Shown here piece after piece: positions 12,801 to 23,645 of a stretch of DNA of 64,000 nt (position 1 is the first letter of the stretch; each line of letters opens with the position of its first letter). This DNA comes from Anoplopoma fimbria. Lineage: Eukaryota > Chordata > Actinopteri > Perciformes > Anoplopomatidae. The stretch lies in contig NC_072458.1 of the NCBI RefSeq assembly GCF_027596085.1, positions 15,599,256-15,663,255 of the forward strand, given 5' to 3'. Made by a program: the position numbers and the translations under genes. The notes under the pieces are model-generated. The model was not told where the DNA came from, did not search any database, and saw nothing but the letters and a program-made list of their open reading frames with translations.

Positions 12801-15800
12801 GGAGTGAAAATAATTATCAGAAGAGCCAAGGGCCACTTGTGGAGAGCTTCAGAAAGACCTGGAATTAGCAGGTACAATTGTTTCAAAGAAAACAATAAGT
12901 AATGCACTCAACCGCCGTGGCCTGTATGCACGCTCAACACGCAAGACTCCATTGCTGAAGAAAAAGCATGTTGAAGCTTGTTTAAAGTTTGCTGCACAAC
13001 ATTTAGACAAGCCTGTGAAATACTGGGAGAATATAGTCTGGTCAGATGAGACCAAAATTGAACTCTTTGGATGCCATAATACACACCATGTTTGGAGGTC
13101 AAAAGGCACAGCACATCACCCCAAAAACACCATACCAACAGTGAAGTTTAGAGGTGGGAACATCATGGTGTGGGGCTGTTTTTCCACATACGGCACTGGC
13201 AAACTTCATATAATTGAAGGAAGGATGACATCTAGCAGGATGATGAAGATTAAACAAGGGTGGACATTTCAGCAAGACAATGATCCCAAACACACAGCCA
13301 AGGGAACTCTCAATTGGTTTCAGAGAAAGAAAATAAAGCTGCTAGAATGGCCCAGCCAATCACCTGACTTGAATCCAATAGAAAATCTATGGAAAGAACT
13401 AAAGATCAGAGTTCATAGAAGAGGCCCACGGAACCTTCGATATTTGAAGACTGTATGTGTGGAAGAATGGGCCAAAATCACACCTAAGCAATGCATACGA
13501 CTAGTTTCTCCATACAGGAAGCTGTCATTACCAACAAAGGCCTTTGTACGAAGTATTAAATAAATTTCAGTAAGCGTGTTCAATACTTTTTCCCTGTCAT
13601 TCCATTTTATTACACAAAACTTAATTTATGAACTTATTTGTTTGGTTTTCTTTGTATGTATGAATTACTTGGGTTGCTACCGACATCTGGTGAACATTTC
13701 ATGTCAATAGCACGTTTAGAAATATATTTACTGAGAAAAATGGTGACGTGTTCAATACTTATTTTACCCCCTGTATTCTGTAGTTTTCTTAATATGAGCA
13801 AATCCCATATGCAGACCCAAACCATCAACAAATCCATCCTACTAACAAGTGTATATAGAATAAACAACACACACTGTAGTTTATTCTGACTCAATCCCAA
13901 ATACAAATACTCATTAGAGTACCAAATGTGGATTAATCCTCCACTAAAATAAGTCCCCAATAAATGCACTATTTCCTCCTGTGTGAGTAACATCTTCTGA
14001 AATCTAAAGAGACCAGCTGTTTCGGGGAATTACTGAGCCTTTACTTTTAAACTATATATACACTCAGTTGTCAGTTTATGAGGTACACCTCAATAAGTCA
14101 TACAGTCCTGCAATGAATCCTGTTGTTGCTGCATTTTTGTTGATACTATTAGAGAGGTGTTTATTCAACTGTATATATATTTGTGTACTGACAGGTGTTT
14201 TTATTATTATTATTTTGTCCAGCCCATTTATATCAATCAGGGTAGGCAAAATAACATTATTTATTTACCCCACTGTGTTATTACTTGCTACTTTTAAAAC
14301 ATAGCGTATTTGTAATCATCCATAATTTAAATAAACAAACATTTACTTCCATTATCTTTTATTAATACAATCTATCTAAGATGCATCAAAGGATCCGATT
14401 CCCACCCCTAGTAATTAGAATGTTTTTACATGACCTAGGTGTGTATTTTGATTCTAGTTAGTTCATCATAAGCTTATCATGACATTCATGACAATGATCA
14501 TTATGATAAAGAGGCATGCCTTTGCATCTGTGCCTGATGAATAATTTGTTGATGTGCAGTTGCTTGTGGTTTTCAGGCAGATCAGAGGTTTGTGTGGAAT
14601 GGGAACCTCTTGAGGGAGCTGGCTGCTCAGCCAGAGGTAACACATATGACTGTTGACTCATTTGTTTTTCACTCCATGTTTTTCTACTTATCTCATTACA
14701 ATAACTATCACTGTTTCCCCACAGCTTCATAGGTTTGCCCTTCCCGTTGTCCATGGATGTATCCTTTTCACTGAATCTAATATCTGATGTTTACCAATGG
14801 AGCATGGGGCATCTCATCTGATCTACAACACACAGGAGATTAGATGAGATAAATTCCCAAGCAAAGCATTTTCTTGACCCTCCTGGTGCAGTCATCGTCA
14901 TGAAGCCATGTCGTATAAACGGAAAGATCTTTGAGTGGATCATCATATCCAGGAGGAGCTGCTTCCGGGCCGGCGTCAGATACTACGTCAGAGGTAAACC
15001 CCCTGAAGCATTACACTGTCTCTTTATTGAACTGCAATATGAACGGTATGAAGGTTCAACAGAAGCTAACGCTGTCCTTCTCACTGCTGACAAGACTATG
15101 GACACGCTAGCTGCTCATGTGTGCTCTCTGTCCTGCTTCCTCCAGGCATCGACTCTGAAGGCCATGCTGCCAACTTTGTGGAGACTGAGCAGATAGTTCT
15201 GTATGAGGGAGCAAAGGCTTCATTTATACAGGCAAGTATGAAGGCCAGTCCTACTGCTTTTTGTACTGTGGCTCATTGGTACCTGTCTCTCTGTGAGCAT
15301 TTTGTTCAGGTGTTAAAGCATTCAAGTTTTATTTCTCGTTGTTTCACATCCAGACACGAGGCTCCATGCCCTTTTACTGGAGTCAAAGGCCCAACCTCAA
15401 ATACAAACCTAAACCTGTCATCAACAAAACCACCAATCACGTAAGAGCAGGCATTTTCTGTTTCTGTGTGCTTTTTAATGGTGAGGTGTGAAAAGGCTGA
15501 CTATTTGAAACGTTGTATAGATGGATGGTTTCCAGAGGCATTTTGACTCTCAGCTCCTCATCTATGGGAAGCAAACTATTCTGAACCTGGTGAGGACCCT
15601 TATTCAAGCTCTTTTTATTCTTTCTTTTTAAGGAAATATCAGCAAGTACTTCTGAGGTCAATTTGTGTTTTTTTGTTTCTTCCAGGTGAACCAGAAGGGC
15701 TCAGAGAGGCCACTAGAGCAGGCCTTTGCCAAGATGGTGTCTGGCATGAACAATGGTATGCTCAAGTAAGTGTCACTCCATGAATTTTGCTATGTTTATG

Positions 15801-18800
15801 TTCAGTGATTACATGGCCCCTTATGACATCATTCAGTACATAAACATGTAACTAAGTAACCAGGTCGCTCAGGGAACACAGGTTACTTGTGTAACTTGTG
15901 AAGACCTGGCTGCAGTAAATCTGAGTATACATGCAGCAGGTCAGTAATCAGATTTATTTTGTGAAGCAAACGGATAGGTCTCTCAATCATCACGCTCACA
16001 TAGTTCTGAAGCGGAGGCTAGTGAAGCTAATGAAGAAGCAGACTGAGCTTAAATGAGTTGTCGGCTGTTTAGCCAGCAGCCGTTGCTTATAAAATGCTCT
16101 GCTTCTTGTACATTTTCTATAATTATGCTGGGTGTCAACGTAAAATTTAGATTGTATAGGAACATCCGTGGACACCTGTTGCTGCTGCTAGGGGAACCAG
16201 GTTTCTCTAATCGATTACAGAAACCAAGTTTGATAGCGGGCTGTGACACAGTTACTTTAGTTTAGTTTGGTAGATACCTTCATATCCATCTAGCTCGCCT
16301 TAGAAACTGGAAAGACGACATGTAGTTCTGCCACTTCTGTAACAATGAATGCTGCCTAATCAAAAACACATGATGAAGACATTTCCTCTTAATCTGACTA
16401 AAGCACTTTGACACTATGACATTGTGTCCTCTGTCCTCAGTTACATCGCCTTCGACTTCCACAAAGAGTGCAGCCACATGAGGTGGGAGCGTCTTCAGAT
16501 CTTAGTGGATGATGTCGCTGAGACACAAGATCAATACGGGTAACCAGCATCTGTTCAGGGCTAATATCTGTTGTTGTATACTGTATAGGACTCTTTCGAC
16601 TTTTCTCTGTGTCTAGTTACTTCATGGTGAATCCAGAGGGGAAGACGGTGGCCCAGCAGAGAGGAGTCTTCCGCAGTAACTGCATGGACTGCCTGGACAG
16701 GACCAACGTCATCCAGAGCCTTCTGGCCCGACGCTCCCTTCAGTCTCAGCTGCAGGTATTTTTAACCATACTACTGCTCAGCCTCTTAGAATAGCAAAGT
16801 AATCATACAATACTTTCACTATGTAGGGTTTTATGGTAGTTTTGTGATAACTGTCCCAACATTCCTGCAGGTTATTGAATTTCTTCCAGTGTTGATACAT
16901 ACTCTTCGAAGTTCAGCTACTGACAATGACAGACAAATCCCATGTTTACACTCATGTCATGTTATTTTAGAAAGGTTGTTGAATTTAACATCCTGAGTCT
17001 TCTTATACATATTGTGACTGTGTGTGCACAGAGGATGGGGGTTCTGAATGTGGGTCAGCGGATTGAAGAGCAGGCCGAGTTTGAAAAGATCTACAAGAAC
17101 GGTAATCTCCTCTGCAAGTTCCACTGTAAGAGTGTGATTAGTAGAAGTGTAGTCTCTGAGTGAGCCCTCACTGTTCTCTGTGTGCTCTCTAACCAGCATG
17201 GGCTGACAATGCCAATGCATGCGCTGTACAGTACGCAGGAACTGGAGCCCTGAAAACCGACTTCACAAGGTACAGTACTGTAATATCCTACTGTAACATC
17301 CTATACCACACATCAGTTGACCAATGTGTGGCTGTTTTCTGGAGTCCCGCTACGGTAGTCTCATCAAACCTGATTTGTCCGTCAGGACGGGGAAGAGGAC
17401 CAGGTGGGGGCTGCTGATGGACGGCTGGAACTCAATGATCCGCTACTACAAAAACAACTTTTCAGATGGATTCAGACAGGTTTGATGTCTATGACATGAT
17501 TTGTTGTAGGTATATCGTCATTGAAATAAGTAAGAAACTTTATTCCCAATTTGCAGTAGACTAGTCAACACAAAAGTGCCTTAAATTTGTCAGTTAAGAG
17601 AATAAGATATCAACAAATCTGTTGATACACACACCACTTTAACCTGTCATGTTTACCATTTCAATGAAGCCGGTTGTGAAATGAGCCCCAATAAGAAAAT
17701 AAATATGATTTAGAATAGTGTGATCAGTCCAGTCAGGGTGTCGATGTGTTTTTGTTGGTTTCAGGATTCCATTGACCTGTTTCTCGGTAACTTTGCTTTG
17801 GATGAGTCTGATGGGCCCACTCCTCTTCGGGTGCAGAAGGACTGGAAGTTCCTCACGGTCAGTATATCTGTATTGTCCCTCTCATCATTAGGAGCAGCAG
17901 CAGGACATGTGACTGTTGTAAACTAATCCTTTGATTCTGCTCTTTTTGCAGCTGCCCATCATTATGCTGGTGGCATTTTCGATGTGCATCGTCTGTCTTC
18001 TCATGGCTGGTAAGTTCTTCTCTGCCCATCAGGGTACACTCTTATCATCTATGTAGGTTCAATCTATCTTGTCTGAAATCTTATTCTATGAAGAATTTAT
18101 TTAAAGCTACGGGAAATTGTGAATTTGTGATTGAATAGGTCTTAAAATCATTAGTGGCGTTGTTATCAGCTCATAGAAATGTTATCAATGACTTTTTATT
18201 TCTTCCCTGTTGACTTTGTTACTTTACTTTCTTCTTTCGGTAAAATGTACTTAACAGTTGGGAAAAGAGACTTTTGTGTATTTATAACACAAGAATCTTA
18301 ACAGAAGAAAAACCTTTCAATTGACCCCTCTTAAGTCCCGCCCCCTTTCACTCTGCTCCAATAACAGTTGAGCAAGCTTGGAACTCAACTTTCCCCTCTC
18401 CTGTTATACTTGGATATGTTATGCTATGCTATATAAGACAACTGTACAACGCTAACATTAGTATGTTAAGTCACTTAACATTGGTATAATAACATCTTCA
18501 TTGGCACATTACATTCTATATAGTCACATTTTAAGTTACCTGTTGTTAGAAAAACACTAGCTAACGTGTAGCTAATGCTAACGTTCCATCAAGAGGCGAA
18601 GAATGTCATTTTTGGGGGGGAAGAAGATGACTTTCCCAAGCTTTCGTACTGCAAATAAATGCAAAATTCCCCGCTGCGGGACTAATAAAGGATTATCTTA
18701 TCTTATCTTAAAAGAACTGGTTGAGTTGCACCTTTTATTTATAAAGAATAAAAAAAGAGCAAAACTTCATAACTCCTTCAACCTTGACAAAGCCATAACC

Positions 18801-19933
18801 ACTGCTTCAGTTCTGACCTTTCACAATAGAAGCCCTAGACATCAAATATTCTGAGTTAAGACAAGGCTTCAGTTTGGTTGGTGCAACCAAAGTAGAGTCT
18901 TAACAAAGACCAACTCAGCAGTTAGGACCAGGCTTACAAAGGCCAGTTGTGAAACTCCTGCTCCATCTAGAGGCTCCATCTAGTTCGTACTCCCCTGGAG
19001 TCTTGTTACCCAGCACTTTACAATTCATAAAGCTCCCAGACTTGACATCATAAAAAGACTCACTCTTTCATTTATCTTCTTTGTCTTCTCTTCCTGTTTT
19101 TGTAGTAATTGTATTATAATGTTTTGAAACCACTTCATGGTCATCCATATGTCAGTTTAAAATTGAAAGGGGGGAGACTGTGTGGGAGGGAAGGTCTGAG
19201 GTAATGGGATAAAGAGGGCTATAGGTTGACGGGTTTACCAGATACATCTGATCAATATCTGATCATATGTATTCTGTGAAAGTCTGAGTTTGTTCTATAG
19301 AAACATTAATTGAAAAATTTTAAATAAATCAAATAGACAAATTTGGTCAGCGGATCAGTATTAACTATTGCAGGGAGGACCAGGACGAGCAGAAACAGCC
19401 AGGGACTGTTACACTGAGTCTACACAGGCTACGTAGCCGCAGAAGCAGCTTCAGTCCTCCGTCAGTAGAGCACAGTACTGCTGCTGTGGTCAGATGTGTG
19501 TTGGCAGCACTGAGAGCCCAACACACATCCACTATAGTTGTGAGTGTGAAACAAAAGAAATAGAAGGGGGGCCTAAAAAGATGCCTTGGCTCATAGCTAC
19601 ACGTGTATAGAACCAGTGAAGTGCAGCTTTACTCTGCCTGTGTAGACTGCTGGATTCATTAGAATAGAAGTGATCTGGTCAGGTGTGTGTGAGCTGGACG
19701 GCCGTGCCTGAAACACCTCTGCCTTAAGCTGAAGAGCTTCAGGAAACAGCTTCTTGTGGTTTTGACAACTATAATAAATGACAATTTGTCTTGTAGGTGA
19801 CACATGGACAGAGACCCTGGCCTACGTGCTGTTCTGGGGGGCTGCTAGTGCCATCACAGCCACCATCATCCTGTTCAACGGCCAAGACTTTGTGGACGCC
19901 CCCAAACTGGTTCACAAGGAGAAGCTGGACTGA
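3841..19933 (+). CDS. sacm1l: Phosphatidylinositol-3/4-phosphatase SAC1 (20 exons, ~586 aa)
   Basis: SAC1 dephosphorylates PI4P (and PI3P) at the ER and Golgi. Exons: 3841-3869, 6078-6175, 7181-7255, 7344-7471, 11803-11952, 14577-14636, 14725-14758, 14892-14993, 15146-15231, 15354-15440, 15521-15589, 15686-15765, 16441-16539, 16617-16755, 17032-17101, 17197-17269, 17386-17479, 17765-17857, 17952-18009, 19797-19933. All phases join, giving 1761 nt including the stop, so 586 aa against 587 in human. The protein begins [18 protein letters not shown]. The SAC catalytic motif CX5RT ([10 protein letters not shown]) is at 16681, with Cys about residue 388. Two hydrophobic segments follow (residues ~523-541 and ~548-568), and the tail KEKLD resembles the mammalian KEKID COPI retrieval signal. 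No lesion is seen. The donor of intron 9 is GC rather than GT. Introns 1, 4, 5 and 19 hold transposon remnants. Symbol by homology; a fish paralogue suffix cannot be assigned. Confidence 0.97.
5327..5365. repeat. (TG)n microsatellite in sacm1l intron 1
   Basis: Alternating TG run with a few TGCG interruptions, about 39 bp. Simple sequence; no role inferred. Confidence 0.9.
5849..5900 (-). mobile_element. 3'-tail fragment of an L2-type LINE or its SINE
   Basis: A pentamer run (CATTA repeated four times) is followed by sequence matching, almost base for base, the 3' end of the LINE at 47835 and of the SINE ending at 52911, in reverse orientation. Only the extreme 3' tail is present, so it is a severely 5'-truncated insertion in intron 1 of sacm1l. 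Confidence 0.75.
10815..11150 (-). mobile_element. LINE 3'-end fragment with AAGAT tail (sacm1l intron 4)
   Basis: The segment begins with a run of GATAA pentamers followed by the motif TAATCCTTTATTAGTCCCGC and an A/T-rich tract. It is a very common teleost retrotransposon 3' end, here in reverse orientation. The same tail occurs in the opposite orientation at 18658-18712. The outer limit near 11150 is uncertain, and the family is not assigned. Confidence 0.6.
12247..13773 (+). mobile_element. Tc1-like DNA transposon, family B, copy 1
   Basis: The element lies in intron 5 of sacm1l and is flanked by TA on both sides (12245-12246 and 13774-13775). Its ends are inverted: CAGCGGGTAAAATAAGTATT on the left and its near complement on the right. 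The similarity extends inward about 180-200 bp, including an AATAAGTTCAGAAA-like block. Inside is a broken Tc1-type transposase gene on the + strand. A second copy of the same family, itself heavily interrupted, lies at 41630-47647. The element is non-autonomous because its transposase is disrupted. Confidence 0.93.
12597..13563 (+). pseudogene. Broken Tc1-like (DD34E) transposase, family B
   Basis: The reading starts at ATG 12597 ([17 protein letters not shown]), with the N-terminal helix-turn-helix region typical of Tc1 transposases. The frame breaks near 12850-12905 and reopens around 12905-12952 through 13563. The catalytic landmarks [22 protein letters not shown] and [11 protein letters not shown] are all present. 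Compared with the copy at 41630-47647, roughly 45 bp are missing around 13225-13235, between the EGRM and RMMK motifs. The frameshift and the deletion make an active product unlikely. Confidence 0.88.
15232..15237 (+). other. GC-AG splice donor of sacm1l intron 9
   Basis: Exon 9 must end at 15231 (ATACAG) to join ACACGAGG at 15354 and give the conserved ASFIQ|TRGS junction. The intron therefore starts GCAAGT. That is the usual form of the rare GC donors, with strong flanking consensus (CAG before, AAGT after). Confidence 0.85.
18658..18712 (+). mobile_element. LINE 3'-end fragment (sacm1l intron 19)
   Basis: Short forward-oriented copy of the retrotransposon tail also seen in reverse at 10815: CCGCTGCGGGACTAATAAAG followed by TTATC pentamers. 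Together the two fragments form an inverted pair about 7.8 kb apart inside the sacm1l transcription unit. Confidence 0.65.
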
Positions 19934-22900
19934 GTGTGTGTGTGTGTGTGTGTATGTGAACGTAAGGAGTATCTGGACCCAGATACCTCGTAGTCTTCAC
20001 TGTCTTATTCCCCAGGTCTGGACTCCAGCCTGATCTGCTGCCTCCATACTTCCCTCTACACCTTCTCATCAGCACCGCTTGTCTGCTATTTGTCTTCAAC
20101 ATCTTTTACCTTTTTCAGTTCTACTGCACACACTTCGTCACATGGTTTACCTTTAATTTACATTCTGTATCTTGAGGTAGGTTTTTATGGTTTGTTGGTT
20201 TTGTTGGTGTAATGTTTTCAGTTATACAGAGGCTCTGTGATGGCACTTTAGTTTACTGTTTCAATGTTCTTAGTTTCCTCAAAAAAACAATTGATAACAC
20301 TACTGCTCATTTTCTTATTCCTTTTTAATGTAATAATGTTATAACAAGCATTTTTGTCATGGTGAAGCTTGGTGGGGTTTTTTCATGAGTCACCAAAACT
20401 CTACAGACCAACAGAAATGGACTATAAAACCATATTTGGACTTAAAACCAAAACAATGAGCTGAAAGAATCACAAAGCGCTGTAGTGCTTCAGAGATGAT
20501 GATGATATTCATCCCAAACAGATGATTTGTTTATGTCAAATAACATTCATAAAACATTCAAATAACATAACGGTCACTCTAAACAATGTGGCACCTAAAC
20601 ATGCAATTTATTGAAACATACATGATGTATCTAACTGATGAATAGAACACCCTGTGAGGTATTTACATGTGGAGTTTTGAATGTTACAAGCCTTAAAAAC
20701 TAGTATATGAATATTTGGCTTATCTGTATTGACCTGAGTGAACAATATGTCTTCCTATGAAGCTAACTATGCTAGTATCTTTGATGATTTGGCACTTTAG
20801 AGAGCCACAAAATGAGCTGCCTGCCTTCATGTGTTAATGATTTCTCCATGGTGAGTGTTCGTACTCAGTCTCTAACTTGGTTCTTCTGCATCTCAGTCTG
20901 CATCTTCAATTTGTTCAGAGATTCAAACAGGTCTGTTCTTGTGCCTCAATTCGTATGTTTGTCCAAACCCGACATGGAGCTATACAACAGGATTATGAAG
21001 GATGACGTTGTCTTCCTATGCTCTAGTGAGCTAGTATAAAAATAGCCTGAACAACGTTGGCAGGTGTGGATGAGACTGACACAGGATGTTATTCGCCTTA
21101 CACCGTCTACACTTTTCTTTGATGGTCATGAGTAGTTGCTCCTAGAAAACTAGAACCTCCTTAAGTTGCCAAGGTGTGAAGTAGATCGATGAGCAGTTTT
21201 TGATACATGCAACGGACATACGGACGGACGGACAGACAGAGATTCCTTGCTTTATAGTTAGATGCACGTTGCTAGGTAGCTAGCTAGACATGTAAAGAGA
21301 TAACATCCCTGTTCAAATCCCCCACAAATCTATGCTCAGTTGACTTCTTCTCTACAAGGGGAAACGGCTGTCAGTGGACACAACAGCAGACTTTTTTGAG
21401 TCTCTTAACAAATCGGAGATGTGAGCAGCTAATCCAGGTTTGGAACCAGGTTTATTTGTTTTTCAGAACAATTAGGCTTTAGCAGTTTTTACCATAATAG
21501 TTCATCTCTGTGTCCCTGGGTTGATCCATGGCAGCATGCATTGCTGTCAGCCTCTGTCTAAATTGGAGCATTTCAAATTCCTCACATTGTGGCTTTAATT
21601 GTAATGTTATCCAGATATATCACGTGGTTTTATGGTCATCAGCACGTCAGTGACTCATTATGCTGAGTAAACAGGCGTCTGTGCTTCATCATTCCTCTCA
21701 TGTTTGAAAGAAAGAGGGGAACGCATTCTGACCTCCATTTGATATCTTTATATTACCATTTCTAGTTCTAGCAGTCTTAAAAACTAGTGTTTTACTGGAT
21801 CTTGATAAATTCCAAACAATTATGTTGTGAAGTCTAACAATTTATCTCCAGATCATTATTAACAGTGATTAAATTGGATCTCGCACCTAAAAATGTCTTG
21901 GTAACCACAGAGGCTCTACAGTTTACCGTGCAATTGTTCATTCATGTGTTCAGTCTGGTTCAGTTTCCCCTCAGAGGATTGGTTGGTTTTGCTCTGGTCC
22001 AGAGGAGAACGAGTCAGAATGCAGCCTTCCATTCATGCACCTAAGCAGAGAGCAAAAAGACAAAAAAATCTTTCCCTCCAATATTTAAAGACATCCTTTG
22101 ACACTGATGTTAATTAAAGATGGTGCCTACTATAGTCTTATATAGCAGTCTGGTCCCCCTGCCTTCTTATTCTGTATATTATATCACATGCAGGATGTGT
22201 GCTGTTTGTTGTCCATGATGTGTTTAAGATCATTCCTGGAGTGTAAACATTATCTCATAGATCAACAGTGGTAGGCTACAAGTCATTGTTTGAGAGATTA
22301 TTGACTATTCCTTTATTAAAATGTTTATATAACTATGATCATGCCAGTGTTTCCAAGAGGGCCTTTAATTCTATTCTGAACTTTGTGTAGCAGTTAAGGT
22401 CAAAGTCCACTTACTTACGGAGTCCTAAATTCCAGAAAGATAGTCTTCAAATCTTGTGCACACAAGAAAAAATCAAGATCTCTTTTGTGAACAGGATGAT
22501 GTGTAAACATGATAACTGTGTATAAGAAAGAGCTTGCGGGACCAACATAACTTGTGCATCATCATAGGTTGTTGAATAAGACAACAAAGTGTGCGAATAA
22601 GATTAAACATGCACAGAATATAATTATATTTTATTTACACAAGATAACTTGTGGAAATGATCCTGTGTGATAAAAGAGAAGTCATGACTTCAAGTTTTTT
22701 CTAATTCTTTATCAGTTGTTGTCTCATATGTAATGTGTGCAATGGAGGTGAAATCTGTCTCGTGGACATGTCCTTGTAATGCCTGTACATTTTAAAATGA
22801 GAGTTACATTGACAGCTGTCATAGGGTATCATTTGTGAGTGGAAGTGCTGACAGTCAGTCAGCAGCACTTTATTTGAATATTCTTTGACATGTTACCCTA

Positions 22901-23645
22901 CTATCATCATGATACCAGATCTGTCCATCGTGTGCTGCTGCAGGTTCCACAGTACAAAGATTTGTTCTTGGATGTGATCATTAAATCTTTATTTTGGTTT
23001 TTGTATAAGCTTAGCTTCTAAACATAACAGTGGGGCCAATGACACCAAAACCTGCTCCACTAAGGTGTACGATGAGGTATGAGTGGTGTAACATGACTAG
23101 CACACTTTACTACTACACCTATTTATTTGGACCCAGGTCCTTAGATTCCTTTGATGACACTGATCTCTTGCTTTTTCCCCTGGGGATTTGGGGGTTTTAG
23201 AATTGTGTGGGGAGTAAATTTTTCATTTAAGGAAATAAAATAAATATTAAATCGCTTAAAGTTAAACACTGTTTGCAAGTTGTACTTGGGATCAATAAGA
23301 CACTGGTTCAAAGGATATTACAAACAAATAAACAGATATTTAGTTTGATGCAACCCTGCGCTGTACAGCTGATATTGGTGTGTTTATGTCTGAAGGTTGC
23401 CCATTAGTGTTGTATATGAGGAACATTGGGGGGGTTTAGCTAGAAATGTATCCTTTTAAAGCCATACGCATCATTCCTATCTGAGATATAGGAAGCCAGG
23501 ATGAGTTATGTACTTTTATGGTCTTGTGTTTCTCCTCACAGTCTTCAGTGCTCTTCCAGAACCACCCTTCATCCAGGGCTTTCTGTAATTGTCAAACTGC
23601 GGTGAACACACAGATTAGCATATTGGTACATTGCTCTTTTCACGT
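19934..23645 (+). other. 3' flank of sacm1l (3' UTR and intergenic)
   Basis: The stop codon is followed at once by a (TG)n run (about 19934-19952) that will lie in the 3' UTR. The rest is A/T-rich non-coding sequence. I saw no strong AATAAA close to the stop, so the transcript end cannot be placed. No further gene or full mobile element was recognised. Confidence 0.5.

Noticed and set aside
12579..13293. Minus-strand open frames across the Tc1-like element
   Set aside because: They are antisense to the transposase, which is clearly read on the + strand by its catalytic motifs. The same applies to antisense frames over the other transposases and LINEs.
18603..18854. 83-codon open frame in sacm1l intron 19
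   Set aside because: It runs through a retrotransposon tail with pentamer repeats and has no coding character.
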